A DNA stretch of 64,000 nucleotides from Cupriavidus consociatus (GCF_017814975.1 NZ_JAGIQA010000030.1:1-64000); one strand, 5' to 3'. Counted from the stretch's first letter, positions 27,011 through 35,589 are shown. The notes: a model not told the origin generated them from the letters alone. Translations and numbers: made by a program.

Positions 27011-27050
27011 GTTTTCTCCCCTCTCCCGCGAGCGGGAGAGGGGAGAAAAC
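27011..27050. repeat. perfect 40-bp palindrome between urtA and urtB (copy E)
   Basis: A 19-bp arm, GTTTTCTCCCCTCTCCCGC, is followed by GA and its exact reverse complement. The core is the dispersed CCCCTCTCCCGC repeat; the arms are extended by a further seven bases on each side. Inside the urt transcript it would form a very stable hairpin after the first gene. Confidence 0.9.
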
Positions 27051-27069
27051 CAGCGGCAGATGAGCTGGC

Positions 27070-28326
27070 TTACATCACCTTGTCCGGCTTCCCTTCATTG
27101 CCCGCGATGAACGGGCTCCACGGCTGCGCGCGCACTGCCTTCGGCGTCTTCCACACCACCGAGAACTGGCCGTCGCCCTTCACTTCGCCGATCATCACCG
27201 GCTTGTACAGGTGATGGTTCTCGCCCATGGTCAGCGTGAAGCCATCCGGCGCCTTGAAGGTCTGGCCGTACATCGCCGCGCGCACCTTGTCGGTATCTGT
27301 GGTGCCAGCCTTCTTCACCGCCTGCGCCCACATGTGGATGCCGACGTAGGTGGCTTCCATCGGATCGTTGGTCACGCGCTTGTCGCCGCCCGGCAGGTTG
27401 TTGGCCTTGACCCAGGCCGCCCATTGCTTCCTGAAGGCGTCGTTCTGCGCATTCTTGACCGACATGAAGTAGTTCCACGCTGCAAGGTGGCCGACCAGCG
27501 GCTTGGTGTCGATGCCGCGCAGTTCTTCCTCGCCCACCGAGAACGCCACCACCGGCACGTCCTTCGCCTTCAGGCCGGCGTTGCCCAGTTCTTTATAGAA
27601 GGGCACGTTGGAATCGCCGTTGATGGTGGAGATCACCGCGGTCTTGCCGCCCTGCGAGAACTTCTTGATATTGGCGACGATGGTCTGGTAGTCGCTGTGG
27701 CCGAACGGGGTGTAGACCTCTTCGATGTCCTTGTCGGCAACGCCCTTGCTCTTCAGGAAGGCGCGCAGGATCTTGTTGGTGGTGCGCGGGTAGACGTAGT
27801 CCGTGCCAAGCAGGAAGAAGCGCTTGGCGCCGCCGCCTTCCTTGCTCATCAGGTATTCCACCGCCGGGATCGCCTGCTGGTTGGGCGCGGCGCCGGTGTA
27901 GAAGACGTTCCTGGACATTTCCTCGCCTTCGTACTGCACCGGGTAGAACAGCAGCGAGTTCAGCTCTTCATAGACCGGCAGCACCGACTTGCGCGACACC
28001 GAGGTCCAGCAACCGAACGTGACCGCGACCTTGTCCTTGCTGACCAGCTGGCGCGCCTTTTCGGCGAACAGCGGCCAGTTGGAGGCCGGGTCCACCACCA
28101 CCGGCTCGAGCTTGCGGCCGAGCACGCCACCGCTCTTGTTGATCTCGTCGATGGTCATCAGGGCCACGTCTTTCAGCGACGTTTCCGAGATGGCCATCGT
28201 GCCGGACAGCGAGTGCAGGATCCCGACCTTGATCGGTTCCCTGGACTGCGCCATGGCCAGCGGGCTGGTACCGATCATTGCTGCGGCGGCGATGGCCGAC
28301 AGCTTCAGCATGTCACGTCGTTGCAT
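27070..28326 (-). CDS. urtA: urea ABC transporter substrate-binding protein UrtA
   Basis: 418 residues, periplasmic-binding protein of the Liv/amide type. The signal peptide MQRRDMLKLSAIAAAAMIG has a twin-arginine-like RRDMLK motif and ends near LAMA. Family segments are VGILHSLSGTMAISETSLKD, FGCWTSVSRKSVLPV and LNSLLFYPVQYEGEE, typical of urea-binding UrtA. GGGAG lies 7-8 bp before the ATG. First gene of the urea module, downstream of a sigma-54-type promoter. Confidence 0.96.
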   Translation of the reverse strand: MQRRDMLKLSAIAAAAMIGTSPLAMAQSREPIKVGILHSLSGTMAISETSLKDVALMTIDEINKSGGVLGRKLEPVVVDPASNWPLFAEKARQLVSKDKVAVTFGCWTSVSRKSVLPVYEELNSLLFYPVQYEGEEMSRNVFYTGAAPNQQAIPAVEYLMSKEGGGAKRFFLLGTDYVYPRTTNKILRAFLKSKGVADKDIEEVYTPFGHSDYQTIVANIKKFSQGGKTAVISTINGDSNVPFYKELGNAGLKAKDVPVVAFSVGEEELRGIDTKPLVGHLAAWNYFMSVKNAQNDAFRKQWAAWVKANNLPGGDKRVTNDPMEATYVGIHMWAQAVKKAGTTDTDKVRAAMYGQTFKAPDGFTLTMGENHHLYKPVMIGEVKGDGQFSVVWKTPKAVRAQPWSPFIAGNEGKPDKVM

Positions 28327-28381
28327 TTGCAGCTCCCGTTTGTGGTGTTAGTAGGGACTACGCTCCCCGGGGTGATGCATT

Positions 28382-28397
28382 TGCAACTAGCGTGCCA
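28382..28397 (-). promoter_or_regulatory. sigma-54 (RpoN) promoter of urtA
   Basis: On the minus strand the sequence reads TGGCACG-CTAG-TTGCA, matching the -24/-12 consensus TGGCACG-N4-TTGCW at every defined base. The predicted start is near 28370-28372, about 45 bp before the urtA ATG. Confidence 0.85.
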
Positions 28398-28467
28398 CCG
28401 GTTTCGGGCCGCAACCCGCCCGCCCGGCGCGGCGCGCATGGCTTTACCGGGCCGCGAGAACCCTCAC

Positions 28468-28482
28468 GCACCACGAGCGTGC
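28468..28482. promoter_or_regulatory. NtrC-like binding site, promoter-proximal
   Basis: GCAC-CACGAGC-GTGC matches the GCAC-N7-GTGC dyad of NtrC sites. It is centred roughly 105 bp upstream of the predicted start, a normal enhancer distance. Confidence 0.6.
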
Positions 28483-28493
28483 AGCGCAGGTCG

Positions 28494-28508
28494 GCACTGA
28501 GACAGTGC
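28494..28508. promoter_or_regulatory. NtrC-like binding site, promoter-distal
   Basis: GCACT-GAGAC-AGTGC is a perfect 5-bp dyad with N5, i.e. GCAC-N7-GTGC, like the sites upstream of enteric glnA. Its centre is 26 bp from that of the first site, about 130 bp upstream of the predicted start. Confidence 0.65.
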
Positions 28509-28657
28509 AACAGCAGAAATGGGAGCAGTGACGGTGCATGGTGCACGCGAGCGGGTCGCGGCCATGCGCCAGAATTGATCGTGCCGCCCGCACCGGTCCG
28601 GCGGCGAGGACGGTGCGCGGCTTGCCAATGGCGACACCCGGCGCGGAAGTAAGCGGA

Positions 28658-29942
28658 GGTTTGCTGAACCTGTTCGAGCCGCAGTCCTCCGGCATCGGCG
28701 GCGGTGCCTTCATCATGCACTACGACGCGACGACCAGGGCGGTGACCGCCTACGACGGCCGCGAGACCGCCCCGGCTGGTGCCGACGAAAACTACATCCG
28801 GTGGAAGTCGGCCACCGACCAGACCGCACCGGCGCCCAACGCTGTCCGCAGCGGCCGCTCGATCGGCACGCCCGGCACGCTGCGCGTGCTGGAACTGGAA
28901 GCGCACGGCGGTCTGCACCACCTACCGCCAGTACGAGATCTGCGGCATGCCCCCGCCCTCCTCCGGCGGCATCGCGGTTGCGCAGATCCTGGGCATCGTC
29001 GAGAACTTCGACATGGCCAGCCATGGCCCCACGCTGGTCGACCAGAATGGCGGCCGGCCCAGCGTGCTGGGCGCGCACCTGCTGGGCGAAGCGGGACACC
29101 TCGCCTATGCAGACCGCAACAAGTACGTGGCCGACACCGACTTCATCGGCCTGCCGGGCGGCAACTGGGACACCATGCTGAACAAGCCCTACCTGAGCCA
29201 GCGCGCCGCGCTGATCAGCACCACCGGCGTGCTGACCACGCCGGTGGCGGCAGGCAACCTCGGCGACGTGCCGCTGTCGCCGTCGTTCGTGCAGGAGCGC
29301 GGCACTACCCACCTGTCGCTGCATGACAAGTACGGCAACGTAGTGGCGATGACCACCACCATCGAGTCGGGGCTGGGGTCGTACCACATGACCAACGGCT
29401 TCCTGCTGAACAACGAGCTGACCGACTTCAATGCCGCGCCTGCCGTGGGCGGCGTGCTGGTCGCCAACCGCGTGCAGCCGGGCAAGCGGCCGCGCAGCTC
29501 GATGTCGCCGACGCTGGTGTTCAAGCGCAATGCCGACGGGTCGCGCGGTGACTTCTACATGACCACCGGTTCGCCCGGCGGCGCGACCATCATCCAGTAC
29601 GTGGCCAAGACGCTGGTGGCGGCGCTGGACTGGGGCATGGACGCGCAGCAGGCGGTGTCGATGATCGACTTCGGCGGCAATAACGCGAGCGCGGGCTCGC
29701 CCATGATCGTCGGCGGCGAGCACCCCAATGTCGACCTCAGCGTGCCGTCCGGCGGACTGGCGGGCGACAACGACCCGCTGGTCAAGGGCCTGCGCAACCT
29801 TGGCCACACGGTGAACACCGCCGCGCAGTCGAGCGGCCTGAGCGCGATCATCCGCACCATCATCTGCGGCTCGGCGGTGCTGGTGGGCGGCGCCGACCGG
29901 CGCCGCGAAGGCGTGGTGCTGGGCGATACGTTCAAGCCTTGA
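28658..29942 (+). pseudogene. decayed gamma-glutamyltransferase gene
   Basis: Family sequence begins abruptly at about 28658 (LLNLFEPQSSGIGGGAFIMH) without start codon, signal peptide or the first 80 or so residues. It runs in one frame to about 28900 (RSIGTPGTLRVLEL). It then resumes in another frame at about 28908 with TYRQYEICGMPPPSSGGIAV. Compared with the intact gene at 4.2-6.1 kb, about 120 codons of the large subunit are missing at this junction, together with a frameshift. The small subunit is well preserved, including the canonical nucleophile context RGTTHLSLHD and LLNNELTDFN. A 5'-truncated gene with an internal out-of-frame deletion cannot make an active enzyme. Confidence 0.85.
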
Positions 29943-29969
29943 CGCCTTGGCCGCAGTCGCAGCAAAAAA

Positions 29970-29997
29970 ACGGGGCCCCTCGCGGGGCCCCGTTTTT
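29970..29997. terminator. bidirectional Rho-independent terminator
   Basis: CGGGGCCCC-TCGC-GGGGCCCCG is a perfect 9-bp stem, preceded by seven A and followed by five T. It lies between the convergent gamma-glutamyltransferase remnant and cyoD. Confidence 0.92.
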
Positions 29998-30027
29998 CGA
30001 TGCCAGGATGCCAGGACAGCGCAGTCC

Positions 30028-30396
30028 TTACATCGGCATCATGTTGGCGTTCAGGTTGTACATGATCCACAGCGAACCCGCCACCACGATCACCAGGATC
30101 AGCGCCGTGAAGAGCAGCGCGATCACATTGCTGCGCTGGTCGGACGACGTGTCCAGGTGCAGGAAGTACTTCAGGTGGACCAGGATCTGGACCGCGGCCA
30201 TGCCGAGGATGATCCACAGGATCGTGCCCTTGTCCATGCTGCCGTCCATCACCAGCTTGAACGGGATCACGGTCAGGATCACCGCCAGGATGAAGCCGAT
30301 CGCGTAGCCCTTGAAGCTGGCGTGCGTGCTGTGCGAATCGTGCGCGGCATGCGCGTCATGGGCGCCGTGCGCCGCCGGTGCGTTGTGTTGTGCCAT
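30028..30396 (-). CDS. cyoD: cytochrome bo3 quinol oxidase subunit IV
   Basis: 122 residues. A His/Ala-rich N-terminus (HGAHDAHAAHDSHSTHAS) is followed by three hydrophobic spans, with HLKYFLHLDTSSDQRSN between the second and third, which is diagnostic of CyoD. It is a small accessory subunit that stabilises the quinol oxidase. The ATG at 30396 overlaps the cyoC stop by one base (TGATG). Last gene of cyoABCD; no cyoE (heme O synthase) follows in this window. Confidence 0.95.
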   Translation of the reverse strand: MAQHNAPAAHGAHDAHAAHDSHSTHASFKGYAIGFILAVILTVIPFKLVMDGSMDKGTILWIILGMAAVQILVHLKYFLHLDTSSDQRSNVIALLFTALILVIVVAGSLWIMYNLNANMMPM

Positions 30397-31037
30397 CACA
30401 GATGTCCCATCAGGTAGACCACGGTAAACACGCCGATCCAGACCACGTCCAGAAAGTGCCAGAACAGCGACAGGCACATCAGGCGCTTGCTGAGCGTCGG
30501 GGTGATGCCCTTCTTGCCCAGTTGCCACATCAGCACGATCATCCACAGCATGCCGCTGGCGACGTGCAGGCCGTGGGTGCCGACCAGCGTGAAGAACGAC
30601 GACAGGAACGCGCTGCGGCCCGGGCCGGCGCCTTCTGCGATCAGGTGATGAAACTCGTTGATTTCCATCGCCATGAACGCCGCACCCAGCAGGAACGTCA
30701 CGCCGAGCCAGGTCTGCACGTGCTTCAGGCTGCGGTTCTGCAGCGAGATCATCGCCATGCCGTACGTGATCGAGGAGAACAGCAGGATGAAGGTCTCCAC
30801 CAGCACGTAGTTGAGCTCGAACAGCTCCTTCGCCGACGGCCCGCCCGCCAGTTCGCCGCGCAGCACGGCGAAGGTGGCGAACAGCCCGGCGAAGATGATG
30901 CAGTCGCTCATCAGGTAGATCCAGAAGCCATACACCGTATTGGCACTGGTATCGTGGTGCGCATGGTCATGGCCATGCGCGTCAGCGTGGGCCGAGGCGC
31001 CCTGCGCGGGGATGCGGTCTAGGACTTGAGTCGACAT
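30396..31037 (-). CDS. cyoC: cytochrome bo3 quinol oxidase subunit III
   Basis: 213 residues, five hydrophobic spans. The N-terminus is histidine-rich (HADAHGHDHAHHD), then GFWIYLMSDCIIFAGLFATF and later GTHGLHVASGMLWM, both typical of CyoC. Subunit III carries no redox centre but supports proton pumping and stability. It starts 5 bp after cyoB. Confidence 0.96.
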   Translation of the reverse strand: MSTQVLDRIPAQGASAHADAHGHDHAHHDTSANTVYGFWIYLMSDCIIFAGLFATFAVLRGELAGGPSAKELFELNYVLVETFILLFSSITYGMAMISLQNRSLKHVQTWLGVTFLLGAAFMAMEINEFHHLIAEGAGPGRSAFLSSFFTLVGTHGLHVASGMLWMIVLMWQLGKKGITPTLSKRLMCLSLFWHFLDVVWIGVFTVVYLMGHL

Positions 31038-31042
31038 GGTTC

Positions 31043-33019
31043 TTAGGCCTGCGAAGCAATGCGCTGCAGATGGCGCGTTTCGATCTGCTCGACCTCGGTG
31101 GCCGGCACGTAGTAGTCGATATGGTCGTCGTTGCTGCGGTGGATGAACGCCCACACCATGCCCACCAGGCCAACGATGGCCATCCACCAGATATGCCAGG
31201 TCAGGGCAAAGCCGAACACCAGGCTGAAGGCGCCGATGATGAAGCCCGCGCCCGTGTTCTTGGGCATGTGGATCTTCTCGTAGCCTTCGGTCGGCAGGGT
31301 CTCGCCACGGGCCTTCATGTCGGCGAACGCGTCCAGGTCACGCACCACCGGGGTGTGCGCGAAGTTGTAGAACGGCGGCGGCGAAGAGGTGGCCCACTCC
31401 AGGGTACGGCCGCCCCACGGGTCGCCGGTCACGTCGGCCAGCTTCTTGCGGTCGCGGATCGAGACGACGATCTGCAGCACCTGGAAGAAAATGCCCAGCG
31501 CCACGAACACCACGCCCACCACGGCCAGGCACAGCCACGGCGTCCAGGCCGGGTTGTCGGTGTGGTTCAGGCGGCGGGTCATGCCCATCAGGCCCAGCAC
31601 GTACAGCGGCATGAAGGCGAAGTAGAAGCCGACCAGCCAGCACCAGAAGGCGCACTTGCCCAGGCGCTCGTTCAGCGTGAAGCCGAACGCCTTCGGCCAC
31701 CAGTAGGTGATGCCGGCCAGGTAGCCGAACAGCACGCCGCCGATGATCACGTTGTGGAAGTGGGCGATCAGGAACAGGCTGTTGTGCAGCACGAAGTCGG
31801 CAGCCGGCACGGCCATCAGCACGCCGGTCATGCCGCCGATCACGAAGGTGATCATGAAGCCCAGCGTCCACAGCACCGGCGAGGTCATCTGGACCCGGCC
31901 GCGGTACATGGTGAACAGCCAGTTGAAGATCTTCACCCCGGTCGGGATGGAGATGATCATGGTCGTGATGCCGAAGAATGCGTTGACGTTGGCGCCCGAG
32001 CCCATCGTGAAGAAGTGGTGCAGCCACACGATGAACGACAGCACCATGATCGCGGCGGTCGCGTACACCATGCCCTTGTAGCCGAACAGCTTCTTGCCGG
32101 AGAACGTGGAAATCACTTCAGAGAAGATGCCGAACGCCGGCAGGATCAGGATGTACACCTCGGGGTGGCCCCAGATCCAGATCAGGTTCACGTACATCAT
32201 GGCGTTGCCGCCACCGTCATTCGTGAAGAAGTGCGTGCCCATGTAGCGGTCCAGGCCCAGCAGCGCCAGGGTCACGGTCAGCACCGGGAAGGCGGCCACG
32301 ATCAGCACGTTGGTGCACAGCGCGGTCCAGGTGAACACCGGCATGCGCATCAGGGTCATGCCCGGGGCGCGCATGCGCAGGATCGTCACCAGGAAGTTCA
32401 CGCCGGTCAGCAGCGTGCCCAGGCCCGAGATCTGCAAGCTCCAGAGGTAATAGTCCACCCCTACACCAGGGCTGTAGTCCAGGCCCGACAGCGGCGGGTA
32501 GGCCAGCCAGCCGGTCTTGGCGAATTCACCGACGCCGAGCGAGACGTTGACCAGCATGGCGCCCGCCACGAACAGCCAGAACGACAGCGTGTTCAGGAAC
32601 GGGAAGGCCACGTCGCGCGCGCCGATCTGCAACGGCACGACCAGGTTCATCAGGCCGGTCATCAGCGGCATGGCCACGAAGAAGATCATGATCACGCCGT
32701 GGGCGGTGAAGATCTGGTCGTAGTGCTCGGGCGGCAGCACGCCGGTGGCGCCATTGGTGGCGAGCGCCAGCTGGGTACGCATCATGACCGCGTCGGCAAA
32801 GCCGCGCAGCAGCATGATCAGGGCGACCAGGCAGTACATCACGCCGATCTTCTTGTGATCGACGGACGTGAACCACTCGTTCCAGAGATAGCCCCACTTC
32901 TTGAAATATGTGATCGCGCCCAGCAGCGCGGCACCGCCCAGGGCGACGCCGGCCAGCACGACCATGATGATCGGCTCATGAAACGGAATCGCCGACAAAC
33001 TCAACTTGCCAAACATCAT
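31043..33019 (-). CDS. cyoB: cytochrome bo3 quinol oxidase subunit I
   Basis: 658 residues, heme-copper oxidase subunit I with about 15 spans. Ligands sit one residue later than in the E. coli protein: His107 and His422 (low-spin heme), His420 (high-spin heme), and His285, His334 and His335 (CuB). Tyr289 in WGHPEVYILILP would form the His-Tyr cross-link. It reduces oxygen to water with electrons from quinol and pumps protons. It follows cyoA by 11 bp. Confidence 0.98.
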   Translation of the reverse strand: MMFGKLSLSAIPFHEPIIMVVLAGVALGGAALLGAITYFKKWGYLWNEWFTSVDHKKIGVMYCLVALIMLLRGFADAVMMRTQLALATNGATGVLPPEHYDQIFTAHGVIMIFFVAMPLMTGLMNLVVPLQIGARDVAFPFLNTLSFWLFVAGAMLVNVSLGVGEFAKTGWLAYPPLSGLDYSPGVGVDYYLWSLQISGLGTLLTGVNFLVTILRMRAPGMTLMRMPVFTWTALCTNVLIVAAFPVLTVTLALLGLDRYMGTHFFTNDGGGNAMMYVNLIWIWGHPEVYILILPAFGIFSEVISTFSGKKLFGYKGMVYATAAIMVLSFIVWLHHFFTMGSGANVNAFFGITTMIISIPTGVKIFNWLFTMYRGRVQMTSPVLWTLGFMITFVIGGMTGVLMAVPAADFVLHNSLFLIAHFHNVIIGGVLFGYLAGITYWWPKAFGFTLNERLGKCAFWCWLVGFYFAFMPLYVLGLMGMTRRLNHTDNPAWTPWLCLAVVGVVFVALGIFFQVLQIVVSIRDRKKLADVTGDPWGGRTLEWATSSPPPFYNFAHTPVVRDLDAFADMKARGETLPTEGYEKIHMPKNTGAGFIIGAFSLVFGFALTWHIWWMAIVGLVGMVWAFIHRSNDDHIDYYVPATEVEQIETRHLQRIASQA

Positions 33020-33030
33020 TGCTCCCAGGA

Positions 33031-33990
33031 TTACGCGCCCGCCGGCTTGGCCGGCGTGGTCATCGACAGCTGCTCTTCGCCGAGGGTGTTGCGCGACGTG
33101 CAGATCGGGCCGCCCTTGAACCCGTCCGCGGCGACTGCCGTGCCGCTGTGGCCCATGTACTTGTGCAGGATGTTGTGGAAGAGCTGGTCTTCCACCTTGC
33201 CGTAGTACGTGACCGGCTCCTTCTCGCTGGGCTGTGCCAGCGTCTTGTAACCGTCAACGCCCAGTTCGGTCGACGAGGCGCGGACCTTGGCGACCCAGTC
33301 GTCGAACTCGTAGTTCGACATGGCGACCGCCTTGAACTTCATGCCCGAGAAGCCGCCGCCGCTGTAGTTGGCGGACACGCCGTCATACGAGCCGGCATGG
33401 TTGGCGATCAGGTGCAGCTTGGTCTCCATCCCTGCCATGGCGTACACCTGGCTGCCCAGTTGCGGGATGAAGAACGAATTCATGATCGAATCCGAGGTGA
33501 TCTTGAAGTTCACCGGGGTGTCGACCGGGAACGCGATCTGGTTGACCGTGGCGATCTTCAGTTCCGGATAGATGAACAGCCACTTCCAGTTCAGCGCGAC
33601 CACCTCGATGGTGACCGGCTTCTTGTTCGATTCCAGCGGCTTGTACGGGTCCAGGTCGTGCGACGACTTCCAAGTGATGATGCCCAGCGCGATGATGATC
33701 AGGCAGGGGATCAGCCACACCACCACTTCGATCGCGGTCGAGTGCGACCAGTCCGGCTCATAACGCGCCTTGGTATTGGACGCGCGGTACTTCCAGGCGA
33801 ACACCAGCGTGAGCACGATCACCGGCACCACCACCAGTAGCATGAGCCAGGTAGCGATCAGGATGATGTTCTTGATGTCGACGCCGACCTGCCCTTTCGG
33901 GTCGAGCAGCGTCATGTTGCAGCCGGCCAGCAGGAGCAGGCCGAGGCAGGGCAGGAACCGCGTCCAACGCGGCAGTATGGGTTTCTTCAT
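33031..33990 (-). CDS. cyoA: cytochrome bo3 quinol oxidase subunit II
   Basis: 319 residues. The lipobox is LAGC with Cys24, followed by two transmembrane spans (about 42-65 and 85-110) and a periplasmic cupredoxin domain. The cysteines that bind CuA in cytochrome c oxidases are absent (FFIPQLGSQVYAMAGM is present), which marks it as a quinol oxidase. The ATG at 33990 (MKKPILPRW) fits the lipoprotein signal; a TTG 12 codons upstream is possible. No clear Shine-Dalgarno is seen. First gene of the operon. Confidence 0.96.
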   Translation of the reverse strand: MKKPILPRWTRFLPCLGLLLLAGCNMTLLDPKGQVGVDIKNIILIATWLMLLVVVPVIVLTLVFAWKYRASNTKARYEPDWSHSTAIEVVVWLIPCLIIIALGIITWKSSHDLDPYKPLESNKKPVTIEVVALNWKWLFIYPELKIATVNQIAFPVDTPVNFKITSDSIMNSFFIPQLGSQVYAMAGMETKLHLIANHAGSYDGVSANYSGGGFSGMKFKAVAMSNYEFDDWVAKVRASSTELGVDGYKTLAQPSEKEPVTYYGKVEDQLFHNILHKYMGHSGTAVAADGFKGGPICTSRNTLGEEQLSMTTPAKPAGA

Positions 33991-34632
33991 GTCACGACTG
34001 GTTTGGTTACACCGCGCTTTGGGCAAAAGCGTGGCTAAACCGCCTGATGCTCGCGCAAGAGGCGTGGGGCTATGGGAAAACCGGAAGGACGTGTCCTTAG
34101 CTGGCGTTGCGGTCGGGCGGCGGATCTAACGCCGGAGGACCATGCGGCCTTGCAACGCCATGAACACGGAAGGACAACTGACTGCGCGCGCTGCAGGCCC
34201 TGTGGGACCTTGCCGGCGCTGCGGCACCTGGTGGCCGAAACCGCGAACGGTCCCGGCTCAGTACAGCGGCCGGGTAGCGTTGGAGTACGAGGTTTTTGCA
34301 CTTCCCGACGGACTCGCCTTCAGTGACCTGGTGGCAAGCGCGGTTTTCGGCCGGGGAGCGCAACACGTAAAACATCGTGGGCGCGAATGTACCGCAACGC
34401 AACATTGAGGGTAAACCCAACGCCACAGAACACAGAGTTCAGATAAACGGACAATCATGTGCTGTCGTCGCATCGCAGCACTTGATTGCCGTCAAGATCA
34501 CAATTTCGACTATAAATATGCACAAAGCCGCGCATTGGCGCGGCTTTGTGGGTGCGGCATTGTTGTGTGGCATATTGTCGCAGTGCACCAGAAACTTTGT
34601 CGCACGACAACCTCACACGGCAATTTCCCAGG
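33991..34632. other. 642-bp region upstream of cyoA
   Basis: No convincing gene is visible. It must contain the cyo promoter on the minus strand, but no hexamer pair stands out. The part next to the MaoC gene holds a perfect 13-bp hairpin (34521-34550). A second imperfect hairpin, with GTGCTG and CAGCAC arms, lies near 34459-34482. Short frames here lack start signals and family features. Confidence 0.6.
34521..34550 (-). terminator. perfect hairpin after the MaoC genes
   Basis: CACAAAGCCGCGC-ATTG-GCGCGGCTTTGTG has a 13-bp perfect stem with a 4-base loop. It lies about 80 bp after the last MaoC gene in its direction of transcription and is followed by the AT-rich GCATATTTATAG. The AAA/TTT flanks lie inside the stem, as in bidirectional terminators, but there is no long T-run. 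Confidence 0.6.
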
Positions 34633-35109
34633 TCATCCGTAACGGCGGGAAATCGACTCCGCGACACATACCGGACGGTCGCTGCCCTCGCGCTCGATCG
34701 TCACCTCCCAGGTGGACTGGGCACCCGCCAGCTCCGGCGACTTCGGCAGCGGATCGAGCCGTTCGACCTTGAGCAGCTTGATTCGTGCCCGCAATTTGCT
34801 GCCCACCGGCACGGGCGCAGTGAATCGCACGCGGTTCAGGCCGTAGTTGACGCCGATCTTCGACGGCATGTGCAGCGCGTTATGCATGAACTTGGGCAAC
34901 AGCGACAGCGTCAGGAAGCCATGGGCGATCGGGGCGCCATAGGGCGACTCCTTCTTGGCGCGTTCCACGTCGACGTGGATCCACTGGTGGTCGCCGGTGG
35001 CCTCGGCAAACTGGTTGACCTGCTGCTGGGTCACCTCCATCCAGTCGCTGACCGCGACTTCCTGCCCCTGCAGGCCTTCCAGTTCTTCCAGCGTTGCGAT
35101 GGTACGCAT
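34633..35109 (-). CDS. MaoC-like (R)-hydratase family protein
   Basis: 158 residues, hot-dog fold. The hydratase-2 motif is visible as FAEATGDHQWIHVDVERAKK followed by SPYGAPIAHGFLTLSLLP, giving the catalytic Asp/His pair. Members hydrate trans-2-enoyl-CoA to (R)-3-hydroxyacyl-CoA; in Cupriavidus such activity can feed polyhydroxyalkanoate synthesis, but the role here is not shown. It follows another MaoC gene by 36 bp. Confidence 0.9.
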   Translation of the reverse strand: MRTIATLEELEGLQGQEVAVSDWMEVTQQQVNQFAEATGDHQWIHVDVERAKKESPYGAPIAHGFLTLSLLPKFMHNALHMPSKIGVNYGLNRVRFTAPVPVGSKLRARIKLLKVERLDPLPKSPELAGAQSTWEVTIEREGSDRPVCVAESISRRYG

Positions 35110-35145
35110 TTTGGTTGTCTCCTCGATGGGTGTGTGGATGTGTCG

Positions 35146-35589
35146 TTATGCGGGGCGGCGGCCGTACATGCCCATGCCCTTGACGGTGCAGACCAGTTCG
35201 CCGCGCTGGTTGGTGGCTTCCCACTGGGTATGCACGATGCCGCGGTCCGGCTTCGATTGCGAGGGCCGAGTGTCCAGCACGTTGAGCACCACGGTCAGCG
35301 TGTCACCGGCATAGACCGGCTTGATCCAGCGGATCTCGTCCACGCCGGGCGAGCCCATGCTGGCCGACTTGCCGGTGGTGCTCAGCACCAGCAGGCGCAT
35401 CATGATCGAGCACGTCATCCAGCCGCTCGAGATCAGCCCGCCGTAGATGCTGCTGGCGGCGGCTTCCTTGTCGATATGGAACGGCTGCGGGTCGTACTGG
35501 CGGGCAAAGGCGAGGAGCTCTTCCTCGGTGACGACGTAGGAGCCCAGTTCGCGGCGGCTGCCGACCTCAAAATCCTCGAAATACAGCAT
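35146..35589 (-). CDS. MaoC-like dehydratase family protein
   Basis: 147 residues from the ATG at 35589, which has GGAGAG upstream; the frame is open further upstream but starts poorly. Hot-dog motif: FARQYDPQPFHIDKEAAASS, then YGGLISSGWMTCSIMMR. The Asp-x-x-Pro-x-His pattern is that of MaoC dehydratases. It is paired with a second MaoC gene, suggesting a heteromer or two steps of one pathway. It lies downstream of two acyl-CoA dehydrogenases, from which it is separated by repeats and a terminator-like hairpin. Confidence 0.9.
   Translation of the reverse strand: MLYFEDFEVGSRRELGSYVVTEEELLAFARQYDPQPFHIDKEAAASSIYGGLISSGWMTCSIMMRLLVLSTTGKSASMGSPGVDEIRWIKPVYAGDTLTVVLNVLDTRPSQSKPDRGIVHTQWEATNQRGELVCTVKGMGMYGRRPA

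Larger units (their letters stand above)
28327..28657. promoter_or_regulatory. urtA upstream region
   Basis: No gene is visible. The region carries the urtA leader (about 45 bp), a sigma-54-type promoter and two NtrC-like dyads, all listed separately. A 13-bp palindrome GTGCATGGTGCAC lies at 28534-28546. On the far side the truncated gamma-glutamyltransferase remnant begins at about 28658. Confidence 0.6.

Noticed and set aside
28361..28513. Minus-strand segment ending in LRCTLVVREGSRGP, like the C-terminus of a LacI regulator
   Set aside because: Only about 15 residues look similar, nothing upstream continues the match, and the stretch coincides with the NtrC-like dyads, whose GTGC/GCAC content explains the residues.
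28534..28546. Palindrome GTGCATGGTGCAC as a third NtrC site
   Set aside because: The half-sites are in the opposite order (GTGCA then TGCAC) and the spacing is 3 bp, unlike the GCAC-N7-GTGC arrangement.
30028..33990. cyoABCD as a cytochrome c oxidase (aa3) operon
   Set aside because: Subunit II lacks the CuA cysteines, and subunits III and IV match the quinol-oxidase families.
34500..34550. Small RNA gene driven by TATAAA before the 13-bp hairpin on the plus strand
   Set aside because: The nearest -35-like hexamer (TTGCCG) is 19 bp away and there is no T-run after the hairpin; a terminator of the minus-strand MaoC transcript explains it better.
34035..34642. Several short frames between cyoA and the MaoC gene
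   Set aside because: No start signals, no recognisable family sequence, and frames exist equally on both strands, as expected in high-GC DNA.
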